Shown here piece after piece: positions 45,589-57,353 of a stretch of DNA of 64,000 nt. The DNA is taken from positions 1,488,001 through 1,552,000 of the forward strand of contig JABYQQ010000005.1 of the NCBI GenBank assembly GCA_022605405.1, given 5' to 3'. Within the stretch, counting starts at the first letter, position 1. Each line of letters starts with the position of its first letter. The stretch comes from Earliella scabrosa (lineage: Eukaryota; Basidiomycota; Agaricomycetes; Polyporales; Polyporaceae). The position numbers were made by a program, and so were the translations under genes. A model generated the notes under the pieces. It did not search any database. It was not told the origin of the DNA and saw nothing but the letters and a program-made list of their open reading frames with translations.

Positions 45589-46237
45589 TCACCTCCGCCA
45601 CCAACGGTTCTTGTTAATCGCGCTGTCGATTTTGATGACAACGGCCTCGTCTCTCCGCTGCCGCTTTCGCTTTCGCCTCTCCCGCCGCCTCTCCTTCCGT
45701 GCCCGCTCTATGCGATGCCGCCCCTCCTCCCTCCAATCCCGCCTTCCCAGCAGGTACCCAGCGATGAGGAGCGCGGTGCCATGGTGGTGTGAATGGACAC
45801 GGCGATGGAAGTGAAGCCAAGGGCCGTGATGCCGTTCCCCGTAGTAAGCATCGATCTGCGGCCTATGGTGATGGTGACGGCGTTCGCGGTGGCTATGGTG
45901 GCGGTCATGGTGGTGGTGGGAGCGGCTACGGGGGCGTCGGGGGAAGATCCAAAATATCCCGCCTCGTTGTTGGCTGCGGTAGTGCTCAGGATGCTCCTTC
46001 CGGTAGGTACGCAACGCGCGGGCTTCCTGCATCTCGCGTATGCCTGCGCGGCGGGTAGATTCGCTCCCAAAGAGGGTACCGCGGACCTTCACGAGCCAAC
46101 CATGGATGGTGGACGCCTTGTGTCGATGGCGACGGTGCGCCCGTTCTTCTTCCTGTTCACATGCAAGTGTGAGCGTGCATGACGATCTGTGAAGGGAAGC
46201 ATGCACGTACGGAGTCCCACTCGACGGGGCCTAACAT
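45589..46237 (-). CDS. Small His/Arg-rich basic protein, uncharacterised
   Basis: Two-exon model of 196 residues. Exon 1 at 46211-46237 encodes MLGPVEWDS and ends on a GTACGT donor. A 58-base intron (46153-46210) ends TGAACAG, and exon 2 begins EEERAHRRHRHKASTIHGWL. The rest is VKVRGTLFGSESTRRAGIRE, MQEARALRTYRKEHPEHYRS, GGIFWIFPRRPRSRSHHHHD, repeated Arg/His runs, ALLIAGYLLGRRDW (a short hydrophobic patch), then a helix of Arg/Glu/Lys (RIERARKERRRERRKRKRQR) and the stop at 45589-45591. The STIHGW...GTLFGS...GIREMQ...YRKEHPE block looks like a conserved module, so the frame is probably real. His clusters could bind metal. Role and location unknown. Confidence 0.62.
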
Positions 46238-47470
46238 TTTTGCAGGCAGATGGGCTCCCGAATTACGACAAGTATCATAAGCAATCGCAGTAGGTGTGTA
46301 GTTGGAGGGGACCTCGCGGAGCTATGTGTGCAAAGACATTGGCATCGCGTCGGACAATGGCAGGCTCGATTTGGCTGGGGTTTGTTTGCACACGCGCGCG
46401 TCACACGGCACGTGAGAAGTTATGCGCCTCAAATGCGTCGCCGCTTGGGCGCCCGGCAAGTTGTCTGCTTTCCGACGGCATCCTGTGCAATCTAGGCCGG
46501 CATTGCGTCAAGTAATAGCATCAAGTGTACTGGCCAGGTGAGTAAGGCAAGACCCTGACCATGCTCTCGACTCTCTTACCATTCCACTTGGCGATAGATG
46601 AGTTGAACGACTCTGCAGCGCCAAGGGGTCCCCTTGAGGAATTGGCGCGCGTTGAGCAGCCGTTCGGTCGAGCGGAGGTGAGCCCAAAATTGTTAGACTC
46701 ACCGCCCAAACGCCCCCACAGGCTCGAGACTTGCTAAGCAACCGAATGTCGTTCATCTTGTCAGCGATGTTTGTTAACCTGAACTGCGCCGAACATGGAT
46801 CTGCGGGCTCAGCGAATACACCGAGACTAGTGCGTGTTCCCATGCTCAGCGGTCGACGACCTGCTGCTAAGTATGTCTATCGTTATGACGATTGTGTGAT
46901 ACAGGGTGGTAGAATGACAGACTGTCTGGCAGTACACGAGAACCTCGTACGTACAAGTATCGGCGACCGGGGCGCCGAGCCTCAGCTAGCTGAGTTTTTC
47001 TCGCTGAATTCAGGGCCTGCAATTATCTCGAGGAGCCCGGGGCAACATTGACCACCACATAGTGCCGTCAGCTGTATACTCTGCCCACATGGGGTTTACA
47101 AAACCGCCGTTGTGGCTTGGAGAGCCGGCGGAACAGGCACGACGAGGTGCGGATGCTGGCCTAAGAAGGAAAGTGCCACCCACGTGGCGTTGCAGATGGA
47201 CCGGTTTGGCCGCGTTGGCGTCGACACCGACGCCTGGACCGCTCTCGCGCTCAGCCAGGTCGTCTACCCCTCCGATCTCGACCTCTCGACCACCCTGGTG
47301 CTGCGCGTTGCCAACATTTTGACCCTGTCTCCTCCGAACGACGCTCAACCTGGAGTCCTCACATAAATCCCCCAGCATGCGCCGACTCGAATGCTACCGA
47401 TTTCTCTCGCCCGGACAGCCCCCCTCTGATCCCCTCTCACCCCTCCGTCGACGTCGTTCTTACTTCCATC
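46238..47470. other. Gene-poor interval upstream of protoglobin
   Basis: About 1.2 kb with only short overlapping frames on both strands. None shows a recognisable motif. The right part is presumably the protoglobin promoter. A minus-strand frame near 46521-46843 and a plus-strand one near 46731-47051 overlap each other and cannot both be real; neither is supported. Confidence 0.5.
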
Positions 47471-48492
47471 ATGGAATCGAAGTTCGCGGGCCTGACGCTT
47501 GATTCGCATGAACCGCTCGTGTGCCCCTTTTCTGGCAGCACGAGCACGATCACTGGTAGCCGATCCAGCGGCTCCCACTCGCCCACTGGGACCGAGAACT
47601 CGCAGACCCCGCTCCATTCCGCCTCGTCGCACACCGACTACGACGGCCCGACATGCCCCATCTTCACGCAGGAGGTCGACCCCCTCCTCATCAAGACGTC
47701 GCTCGAGGACCGCATCGCCTACCTCACCGACTTCCTCAACTTCACCTCTCGCGACGCCGAACTCATCAGTAAGATTGCCCCCGCCGTACACGATGTCATC
47801 CCAGCCCTGGTGGACGGGATGTACGCGAAGCTCTTCGAGTTCGACATCACGAAGAAAGTGTTCATGACCAGAAATCAGGTATGCGCCTCTTGCTTGCAAT
47901 GTCGTTCCCGTATTCCGACTCATCGGGATCGTTTAGGGTTTTGATGGGCCCCTGCCCCAGACGCTCGAGGAGCTAACGCTCGACAGCGCACAGATCGTGT
48001 TCCGGAAGGTACGTTTCAGCGTTAAACATGTCGGTGGCGTTGAGTTTAATCGACGTTGCAGGTGTTCATGAAGGCGTGGGCACGTCGCGTGTTGACGGCT
48101 GACTACTCGAAGGGCAAGACTTGGGCGTACATGGACAAGGTCGGCATCATGCACACAGGTGCTTCGCCATTCAAGCATCAGCGCACCATGGGCATTGCGC
48201 CCTTGAACGTGCCATGTACGTTTCATCTTCTCCATACTCGTATCTGACATTGACAGTTGTCGACATAGATCGCGATATCGCGTTGACGCTGGGCTGGATT
48301 CAGTCTGTGCTGCATCAAGCTATCTTGCAGCTTCCGGAGAGTGTGTGCTCCGCAACCGACAAAATAGAAGCTGTCATGGCTATCAACAAGGTATCTATTC
48401 TTTCAACTGTTTCTATGCTTCGTGTTCCTGACATGTCGCAGGTGCTTTGGATCCAGAATGACCTCTTCTCTCGCCACTACATCGGAGATTAG
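47471..48492 (+). CDS. Protoglobin-domain haem protein
   Basis: Globin of the protoglobin/globin-coupled-sensor class, probably binding O2, NO or CO. The start at 47471 gives MESKFAGLTLDSHEPLVCPF, then a Ser/Thr/Gly-rich extension of about 60 residues with no signal peptide. The globin fold begins at SLEDRIAYLTDFLNFTSRDA (helices Z/A), followed by ELISKIAPAVHDVIPALVDG and MYAKLFEFDITKKVFMTRNQ. After introns come GFDGPLPQTLEELTLDSAQI, VFMKAWARRVLTADYSKGKT and WAYMDKVGIMHTG, whose His is the likely proximal F8 ligand. Then GWIQSVLHQAILQLP and the last helix KVLWIQNDLFSRHYIGD, with the stop at 48490-48492. Five or so introns. It is a stand-alone globin with no transducer domain. Fungal protoglobins are known from genomes but their role is not settled. 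Confidence 0.85.
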
Positions 48493-50097
48493 ATCGTGTA
48501 TCATATACCACACATGCGTCGAGCCGTCATACCATATGTTGCCCAAGGAGTGAGTTTCTGATATCCCCGACCATGCACGATGTTCTGACTGACAGTCCCA
48601 TTCTTGCAGCTACGACGATGATATAATAGCAGGCTGTACCCACTAAGAACGAGCCATTTCCATAATGCACGAGCAGTGATGTGTCATGTATCCAGCATAC
48701 TACGTATATATTGCAAAGATTTCCGAGATTCTCCACATGGTTGTGCTTAAAGCTCGCGAAGCATTTACGGCACTGTGACAGCGGCGCAGGACGATCTACG
48801 TTAAGCAGCAGGAGCAGCAGATTTAGTCGTCCGGAGTGTAACCCGCCGGAGCGGCTCGTTCGCATGGGGCAGGGTTGCCGAATTAGGTAAGTAGGTTAGA
48901 GAAGGATCACCGCCTTGTTTTACAGCCTCTCTGCCCACTCCGTCCACGAGGACTCGCTTCACGCAGTATGCATTCAAGGCACTGCCTGGGATCGCGATCG
49001 GTATGCTACTGTGCAGACGGAGGAGAGGCTCGGCCGTGTTGGTGGTGTCCGAGACCCTCAGCTCGACCGCGCCCAGAGGTAGAGTTCAACGACACGAGGT
49101 GGACCAGACGCTGGTGAACGCCTCGGGGCCGCAGAGATTGCTAAAGCTATAACATAGGAATGAGAGCTGACATCGCACCAGTGGGCCAGAGGACGTGCCG
49201 TGGCGACATATCCCCGGTGATCGAAACATAGGCGGAGTCATGTTTTGTCGCATATCGTTTGTCGAAACTCAGCCCGGCAGGACGAGAAGTCACGAAGGAG
49301 CATCAAATTGACATTCGAGAAGATGGCTGTTGAGACGGAGATTGCAGCCTAAGGCCACATGTGCCCATGCCGTTCGGAAGGCAGGGAAGTTACCGAGATC
49401 TGAACGGTGTCTGTACTTGGCAAAATCATGGCAGATCCTGACACGGGGAAAGTAGAGTGCTTCTACAGATGGGGGAGCCGGTGCCTTGCATGCTAATTGT
49501 GATCAGTCGAAGCCGTCTTGGAAGTGGGTTTGAGTCACACGGAAGCTGGATCAATACGCCGGAGGAGCATGCTGTCCCTGTATCGCCAAATGGTGCACAA
49601 TGGACGAGATGCGGGGATGTGCGGGAGCATGAGAAGAGGATGGGTGCCGAGGGGTCGAGGGGCTCGCCCGCAGCCGGGTGGAGGACGGAGAGGCGAAGCA
49701 CAGCATGGACTACAGCTTCAGCGACGCAGGAGAGAGCGGAGGGCGGGGTCGATGGCAGACATGGCAGCGCAATGACGTCGGCGCGACACGTCGGGCGCTT
49801 CGGATGTGACACGCTCACGTGCAGGCGCTCCGGGAGGGACAAGTCGGATTTGGCTGTGCAAGGTCATCGCCCTGCACTCAGCAACTGCCATGACGCGAGG
49901 TGTGTTTCCGGCCATGAACTTCACCGCGACTCTCTCTCTCGCTGTACCTCGGCGGGGCACAGGCGACGAGACCGCCGGCTCGCGGGTCCTACAAAACCCA
50001 GCATGCTCCGATGCACCGAGCCCAAGACATCCGCGGTTCGAACGCGACGTCAACGGCACAAGTCTGCCCACGGTAGCACACACGGTCAAGGTCAAGG
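48493..50097. other. Gene-poor interval between protoglobin and phosphatase
   Basis: About 1.6 kb. Frames of 138 to 223 codons overlap on opposite strands around 49.4-50.1 kb but have no family features and are probably chance in GC-rich DNA. The C/T- and CA-rich end is presumably the phosphatase promoter. Confidence 0.5.
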
Positions 50098-50870
50098 ATG
50101 GTCTGGAGAAACATCAACGCCGTCATAGAGGGCAAGCTCTATCTGGGAACGTATGTCTTCCCGGCACTGCTTCCCCATGACAGTTCTTCTCTAATGGAAC
50201 ACTCTTATGTCTACTACTCAGGATCGACGCTGCCATTTCTCCTAGGACGCTGGCCGATAGACGTATCACGCACATCGTCTCAGTTGGCTCCGAGCCCATC
50301 CCGGCGGACAACCCGGCTTCTGGCATCCGCCACCTCCGCATTCGCGTCGAGGATGTGGACTACGCTGACCTGCTCGTTCACCTTCCCGCTGCCTGCCGCT
50401 TCATACACGAGGCTGTCAGTACGGGTGGTGTGGTCCTCGTGCACTGTGTCCAAGGCCTGTCTCGCAGCGCTACCGTTGTTGCGGCTTACTGTGCGTACTA
50501 CAGCAGTGCATAGTGCATACTGCAACTGACCCCAGCGACGTCATGCAGTGATGTACTCTCGACGGATCGAAGCGAGCGAGGCTATGGAGATCGTCCGCAG
50601 AGGTGTGCCTTATCTCCGATTTCTGCTCTGCCACATCTGAGCTAACGTAATCTATAGCCCGCGAGCAAGTATGGATTATACCCGGTTTCCAGGTGCGCTA
50701 GGCACAGCTAAACATACCGAATCCCCGCGTCTAACTCAGAACAGGAACAACTCGTCCTCTTCGGTCTTTGCCAGTACAACCCCTCCCCTAGCGAAGGCAT
50801 CTACATCAAATGGCGCCAGAAGATCGACCGTTACCTCCAACAGCAAGGCCAGGGAATGTCGCGTCGCTGA
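50098..50870 (+). CDS. Dual-specificity protein phosphatase
   Basis: Small DUSP of the Cys-phosphatase superfamily. The start at 50098 gives MVWRNINAVIEGKLYLG, then over an intron TIDAAISPRTLADRRITHIV, SVGSEPIPAD, RHLRIRVEDVDYADLLVHLP (general-acid Asp in this loop) and the P-loop VHCVQGLSRSATVVAAY with nucleophile Cys and Arg in HCxxGxSR. A second intron leads to LMYSRRIEASEAMEIVRRAR, EQVWIIPGFQEQLVLFGLCQ and YNPSPSEGIYIKWRQKIDRY, ending SRR at TGA 50868-50870. The order matches small atypical DUSPs, including the post-P-loop 'EQVWIIPGFQEQL' helix. Four short introns. No targeting or regulatory domain, so the substrate is unknown. Confidence 0.9.
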
Positions 50871-51370
50871 AGTCCTCGAATCATGACCAACGACCTAACG
50901 GCCTCACGGAAGGACCGTGACCCACAGTCCTTGACGAACGAATACGTTGTGATATGATACTACTAGATGTCGTCCCACTGCTCTGATCATTAACCTCACA
51001 TCGTCTCCACCGCTCGCTCTGTTGTTGTAGCACCATCCGGCGGTTGTCTGTTTTGCTATAGCTCGTGCTTATCTTAGGTGTCTCATGTAGTATCTTTCAG
51101 GTGTTTTGTAATGCATTCGCTGTCCACATTCTGCGAACCTGGATCGAGCTTGGAAGTGGTGTGAGTCTTGTCCATATGCGTAGAGGGAACGGATTGACAG
51201 GCGCTCCACGCGTGTCAGCGCGCGTCGGTGGCTGACGCGCACCGTCACCCTCCCGCCCTACATCGGGCACGTTCACCCTGGCTTCCTCCTTCACCCTCCC
51301 ACATCTACTGTACACACAACAATAGTCTCTATTCTATATCGCTCGTTACACTACACTTCTAGCTCGTCTC
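50871..51370. other. Intergenic gap
   Basis: About 500 bases: phosphatase 3' UTR and alpha/beta hydrolase promoter. A GGCTGACGCGCACCGTCACC-type GC-rich patch near 51210-51250 was seen but is not assignable. Confidence 0.4.
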
Positions 51371-54300
51371 ATGCCTGTAACGACTGCATCAGCTGCCGTT
51401 CACATCACACCAGGTACGGTTCAATGATGGGCGCACGTCTTAGTCCCGCATATCAAGTCCCAACCACGTTGTCTCTTCCAGTCGTCCTCAAGACATTCTT
51501 TAAACACACCAAGCGTAAAGGCCTCAAGCTAAAGGACGGCGATAGCTCCGAGCAAGCTTGGGATGACATCTTTTACGACGAGTGAGTCTTTGACCCAGAG
51601 GTGGACCATAGTATGACGTCGACATTCTCCCAAGGGCGTTCCACATCGTCAAGTCGTTCATAGAACTCGGCACTAAGAATACTGTGGAGTCCTTGCAAGC
51701 GTTGTATGTGCACCTATTGACGCGGATTCACTTGTGGCTCTGACCTCCCGTGTTCAGCACGAACACACATGTCCCAGCCCCCTTCTGGTCCGCTGTCGTG
51801 CCCATCAAGATTCCGTTGTCCTCGTGCAACCAAGCTGCAGATACTCTAATTGAATGGTTCGGCCCCGACGAACTCAAGCATGTGGTAGGGGGAGAACGAT
51901 GGTGGCAAGTGCGCGGGCTTGAGTGGATAGATGCGGAATGGATCACGGAGAAGGACTATCTGGAGGATGGCCAATTTGCCGAGGACGCGAAGTATACGGA
52001 CGAAGAGAAGACCATCCTGCGCATGGAGCATCTGGACAGGGTCATGGTGAATCACATGCATTGTTCTCCGTATTTGCGGCACTCATCCATGTTCTGTTTC
52101 AGCTGTATGTTCACGGAGGTGAGTGGCCGGTGTATTCCCCGCGGGATTTTCCGTGCTGAGGATCGGCAGGTGCATTCTTCTGGGGCTCGATTAGTGAGTA
52201 ATCTCTCGAGTGCCGCAATATCGCAAACATGCTGATGGCCGGATGCACAGACACGCACCGCTACCAGGTCATTCGGTATGGTATGTGCTGCATGACGTCA
52301 CCGCATACAGGCGCTCGTGCCACCACTTACACTGCCACCAGCGAGGAAAATCAGGGGTCGTGCCTTCGCCGTGAACTATCGGTGAGTTCGGCCGAGCTTA
52401 TCCTCCTCATACGCTGTTTCGCTGACTCTCAAACTGCAGCAAAGCACCGCAATACCCCTGGCCGTGTCCACTACAAGATGTATTGGCAGCGTGTAAGCAT
52501 GTCATTGCAGGATGATGTACGAAAAGGTGCTAATTAAGATCATCGGGACTCGTACAGACTTCTACCTGACGACGCCGCCCCCGGGCGCCGTGCACAAGGC
52601 CGTTCCACCGTCGAAACTGGTCTTTGCAGGCGATTCTGCAGGAGCTAGTCTTTGCTTGACCGCGCTCACCGTGCTCCGAGACCTGGGACTTCCACAGCCC
52701 GCCGGTGCTGTCCTCATCAGCCCATGGGTTGATCTAACCCACAGCTTTCCCAGTGTCATGAAGAACACAGAGACGGTTTGTCTGGGTCTCACAGCGTGAC
52801 GTAGCCCTCCTGACGAGTTTGACAGGACATCATCCCTCCGCATGGCTTCATCCACAAACATTCGACGCTCTGGCCGGTGCATCCGAAACCAGAAGGCGGA
52901 TACACTCGCGTGACCCAGACGAAGACCAAACCTCCCCCGCAGCCCGGACATGCTGACAAGCTAAAGCCCGACACCGAGGAAGCTGTTGATCAAGCCAAGG
53001 AACGACTGCGACAAAGTGTCGAGCGAGGCGAGGAAGTGCACTCGAAGGATCTACAGGACAACCCAGAAGAGATTCCATCACAACAGGAGATGCAGTCACA
53101 AGGCGGTGTTGATGTGTCCGACAGCGAATCGTCTCCCTCTCCACAACCCAAGAAGTCGGGATCCGACGCTGAAGAGGCAGATACCGACAGTCGCGGTGAA
53201 GCCCACGGCGATGAAGACGCCGACATCGCTCGGGACGTTTGGGAACCGAAGCCCCCCAAAGTCTTGATGGACGACCCGAATGCCACCCCTCTGGAACTGT
53301 GTGCTCAGATCCAGCTCTACGCGACCACCGAGTAGGTTTAGTTCGCTCTGGGTAGTGTTACGGGGGCTAACGTAACATACAGGCAGTTATCGCATCCCCT
53401 GGTATCGCCCATCCTCCAGTCGTCTCTCGGCAACCTCTGCCCTTTGTACATTCTCGCAGGTAACGGCGAGTGTTTGAGAGACGAGATTGTCTACCTCGCC
53501 CACAAAGCTGCGCATCCCGACAAGTATCCTGTGAGGAAGGGTGTTCTCCGTGACGGACGTCGACAGAAAGAGAATGCGGAGAAGTTCCGGACGCCAACCA
53601 AGGTAAGCACGCCAATGTCGAGGATGTCTATGCAAGTCGTGACGATCCCTCCTAGGTTCATCTGCAGGTCTATGATGGTATGTACGCCTCTGTTGCTACT
53701 CTTGAAATGTGTTGACCACCGATGTTCAGACATGTGTCATGTGTTGACCGTCTTCACCTTCACGGAACCGGTAGGTGTTCTATGGGAATCCTGAAACGTC
53801 AGAAGCTGAATAGCTCGCCCCGTGGTAGGCCAAGTATGCCTATAGGGCAATCGCACAATTCGTGAAGCACGTCACCGATAACCCGGACGAACATCTGGAG
53901 CGGAACCCGTTTCCTGAGCTTCATAGACCGCCCTCCCAGATCTCCGATTCGTCTCCGCGGCACAAGACCGAGGACTCATCTGCGCGCGAGAACTCGTCTC
54001 GCTCTCGCTCTCCCAAGTCATTCTTGAGCCCAGCAAGGTCCGACGTCGAGAAGTACAAATCCAACGAGGCGGTCGCAGAGGTGGAGGTCAAGGAGGGTCA
54101 TGCAGAGAGCCTGCCAGACATCACAACTGGTGAACAGGACGAGGCGAAGGTACGGATTAGACCGATGTTCCTTCCTCCTTTAAATACTATTCTCGCCTGA
54201 ACTAATGATTTTCAGGACATCCCTGGGATCCTCATGATCAGAGAGCGCGTGGACGTCTCAGGCAAAGTTCGTCCGATGGAGCCCCCCGAAGAGATCGAAG

Positions 54301-55135
54301 CGCTTCGCCTCAAACCCCAAGAGATCGGTGTCATCAAAGAGCAGCCAGTTCGTCGATGGCTGGGTGGACAGGAGGCCTGGGACAAGAAGTACAAGAGGAC
54401 CGCCGAACATGTTATCCACAAGCGAAAGCGCTATGAGGCCAAGGCTCAACGTCTTCTGGAACATGCCCGGGAGCAGGGACTCATCCACGATGAGCTGCAA
54501 CCCCGACACTCACGACTCACGATCCCGGACGACACTCTGTCTGTTGGGGAGATGGAACCCCAGAGACGTTGGGGTAAGCGTCGTTCAATCGCATTTTGTC
54601 ATGTTCCTCACATGTGTCCGTAGGACCGCTGGACCTGCAGAACGAACATCCGCCTGCAAGTGCCATCGCTGGAAGGAGAGACACCGTATGTTCCATTGTC
54701 GTAGTGTCACGCTTGAATGAAGCTTACATTCCTGCAGCACGAAGCCGTCGCGCTGTTGAAGAAGACCCTCTATCATAGCGCACCTGTCACTCACCGGAAG
54801 GTCCCCAAGCTTAGGACATCTGATGCGTTCCGCGCCGCGTTCGATCCCCACGACCATCCTCTCAAGGCTCCCCAACAGTCTGTCTCGGAGCAGCAGGTCC
54901 ACACCCAGTTCATACCTATGCACGGCTTGCGCATCTGGCAGTCTCTGGTCGAGTACGCACTCATGTACCTGAGCATGACTTGACTGTGACGAATCTGATG
55001 GATGGTGATGTCAGGCTGTTCATGCGCAAAAGCTCAAAGAAGGTGGAGAATGGGACGAAGCGTGCAACGTCGACCTTACGTTCGACAAAGGACAAGATTA
55101 ACGGGTCCGCCGGACACTCGAATCCTTCCGATTGA
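51371..55135 (+). CDS. Large alpha/beta hydrolase (HSL/Say1-type lipase-esterase) with disordered insertions
   Basis: Alpha/beta-hydrolase fold-3 enzyme, probable carboxylester or steryl-ester hydrolase. The start at 51371 gives [34 protein letters not shown] and [20 protein letters not shown] lead to the oxyanion motif: LYVHGG, split by introns, then [27 protein letters not shown] and [20 protein letters not shown] follow (GDSAG nucleophile), then [18 protein letters not shown]. About 100 residues of Glu/Asp/Ser/Gln-rich disorder interrupt the domain before [20 protein letters not shown] (catalytic Asp) and [12 protein letters not shown] (catalytic His). The C-terminal third is again disordered or helical ([40 protein letters not shown]), ending at TGA 55133-55135. 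About 15 introns. The big insert and tail are unusual for this family and suggest membrane or lipid-droplet docking or regulation. Confidence 0.82.
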
Positions 55136-55660
55136 TCTAGCTATCCATAAAGCATACAACACATACACTTGCATCCCTTCTCGGACCTCGGACCTCGTGT
55201 ATTCGCACTATTGGGTTTCTCCAACATCCATAGCATCATTGTCTAATTCACGGACAGTTTGATTACCACATGATATCACTCTTCCGAGCATGTAAATAAT
55301 AACGCAAGTACCGCGCCAGCACAATAGAGATGTTCCGCACGCCGTCCACACGAGGAGGGCAGTCCCGCGTCATAATACGCGACCAATGCTTGTCCAATGC
55401 CGTTTGTGCATGGTGCGATCTAGGCGATCAGACGTGGACTGGGGCAGACTGGGGCGGGGAAGATGAGCGTGGGAACAGATGGGTCAGCACGGTCTTGCCT
55501 GGCTCGACTTAAACCCTCCGCCCTCGCTGTTTGCGCGTCGTCTCTCGACCTCTTCCTTGACCCGCTCAAATACCCCCCTTGTAAGTCTGTCAATACGCGT
55601 CGGTCGTACTGCGAATGCTGATCGCGGACTCTCACAGTTCTTTGATTGCTCGTTCAAAAG
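55136..55660. promoter_or_regulatory. Promoter region of first alpha-tubulin gene
   Basis: About 525 bases between the hydrolase stop and the tubulin ATG. A C/T-rich stretch lies at about 55508-55580, and a CTTTGATTGCTCG-type leader sits just before the ATG. An intron in the 5' leader is possible (a GTAAGTC donor near 55580 and a CACAG acceptor near 55636). Confidence 0.45.
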
Positions 55661-57353
55661 ATGCGTGAAGTCATCTCCGTCCACGTTGGTCAGGCTGGTG
55701 TGCAGATCGGTAACGCCTGCTGTGAGTTGTCAATCCCTTTTCATCCCTCTTGCATACAGAGGTCGTGTCAAACCTTGCGATCGACGCGTCATTTTGCCGT
55801 TCAATCTGTTCTGAGGTGTCTGTATGCGGAAATGCTGATAATTGTATGATTGCTCCGCAGGGGAGTTGTACACCGTCGAGCACGGTCTTGGGGTAAGCCC
55901 CATTCTTGACCTTCCCCATGTCTATGTGCTGACGTGGCGTATAGCCCGATGGTCGCCTCATGGAGGGTTCCCCGTCTCACCACGATGATGGCTTCAGCAC
56001 CTTTTTCTCGGAGACCTCCTCCGGCAAGCACGTGCCTCGGTCACTCTACGTCGACCTTGAGCCCAACGTCATTGATGAGGTACGGAACGGTACCTACAGG
56101 AGTCTTTTCCACCCCGAGACTCTTGTAACGGGCAAGGAAGATGCCGCCAGCAACTGTGAGTTGCAAATTTTCTCGACCTCTGGTTCCATTGTCTGATAGT
56201 GTTCCCAGACGCTCGTGGCCACTACACCATTGGCAAGGAGCAGATTGACGTCGTCATGGACAAGATTCGTCGTCTGGCGGACAACTGCAATGGTCTCCAA
56301 GGCTTCTTCGTGTTCCACTCGTTCGGCGGTGGAACTGGTTCCGGCTTCGGTGCCCTCGTTCTCGAACGCCTCTCTACCGACTACGGCAAGAAGTCGAAAT
56401 TGGAGTTCAGCGTGTACCCCGCCCCCACGATGGCCAACTCCGTCGTCGAGCCTTACAACTCTGTCCTCACAACCCACACCACCCTGGAGCATTCCGACTG
56501 CTCCTTCATGGTCGACAACGAGGCTATCTACGACATCTGCAAGAAGCGCCTCAACATCACATCCCCGAGCTTCACCAACCTCAACCGTCTCATCGCTCAG
56601 GTCGTCTCCTCGATCACCGCTTCCCTGCGTTTCGATGGTTCCCTCAATGTCGACCTGAACGAGTTCCAGACCAACTTGGTTCCGTGCGTATCTAGTCAGA
56701 GGAATCTCCGCTCTATTGTTGACGTTGCATCACAGCTTCCCTCGCATCCATTTCCCTCTTGCCACCTTCGCTCCGATCATCTCCGCTGAGAAGGCGCATC
56801 ACGAGCAGAACTCGGTCATCGACATGACCTTCACTTGCTTCGAGGCTGGCAACCAGATGGTCAAGTGCGACCCCCGTGAGGGCAAGTACAGTGCGTATCC
56901 ACGATCTATCACAACCGCTACGTAGCATTGAAGTTGCCTCCAGTGGCCTGCGCTCTGCTCTATCGTGGTGATGTTGTGCCTAAGGACACCAACGCTGCGG
57001 TCGCCGCTATCAAGACCAAGCGCACGATCCAATTCGTTGACTGGTGCCCAACTGGTTTCAAGCTTGGCATCTGCAATGAGCCTCCGGCGCACATCCCCGG
57101 TGGTGACCTCGCCAAGGTCACACGCAGTCTTTGCATGCTCTCGAACACGACTGCCATCTCGAGCGCGTGGAGCCGTCTTGACCACAAGTTCGACCTCCTG
57201 TACTCGAAGCGCGCCTTCGTGCACTGGTACGTCGGGGAGGGTATGGAGGAGGGAGAGTTCTCCGAGGCTCGTGAGGACCTCGCGGCTCTCGAGAAGGACT
57301 ACGAGGAGGTTGGTATCGACTCGGCCGAGGCTGAGGAGGTCGGCGAGTACTAA
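55661..57353 (+). CDS. Alpha-tubulin, copy 1
   Basis: GTP-binding alpha subunit of microtubules. The start at 55661 gives [20 protein letters not shown], then [15 protein letters not shown]. Also present are the GTP-binding loop [35 protein letters not shown], the catalytic Glu in [51 protein letters not shown] and [20 protein letters not shown]. The C-terminus is acidic and ends Gly-Glu-Tyr, so the tyrosine of the detyrosination cycle is present. The residue aligned with acetylated Lys40 is not Lys ([10 protein letters not shown]). Five introns: inside the Trp21 codon, before Pro32, inside the Tyr codon of ASNYARGHY, in NLVP, and in the Met codon of KYMACALL. TAA at 57351-57353. Confidence 0.97.

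Noticed and set aside
46521..47051. Possible genes on both strands upstream of protoglobin
   Set aside because: The frames overlap, neither shows conserved motifs, and no splice path extends either one.
50036..50048. GGTTCGAAC, a possible Pol III B box
   Set aside because: No A box or cloverleaf can be drawn in the 60 bases upstream.
49457..50128. 223-codon plus-strand frame before the phosphatase
   Set aside because: Overlaps an equally long opposite-strand frame, runs into the phosphatase start in another frame, and shows no family motif.
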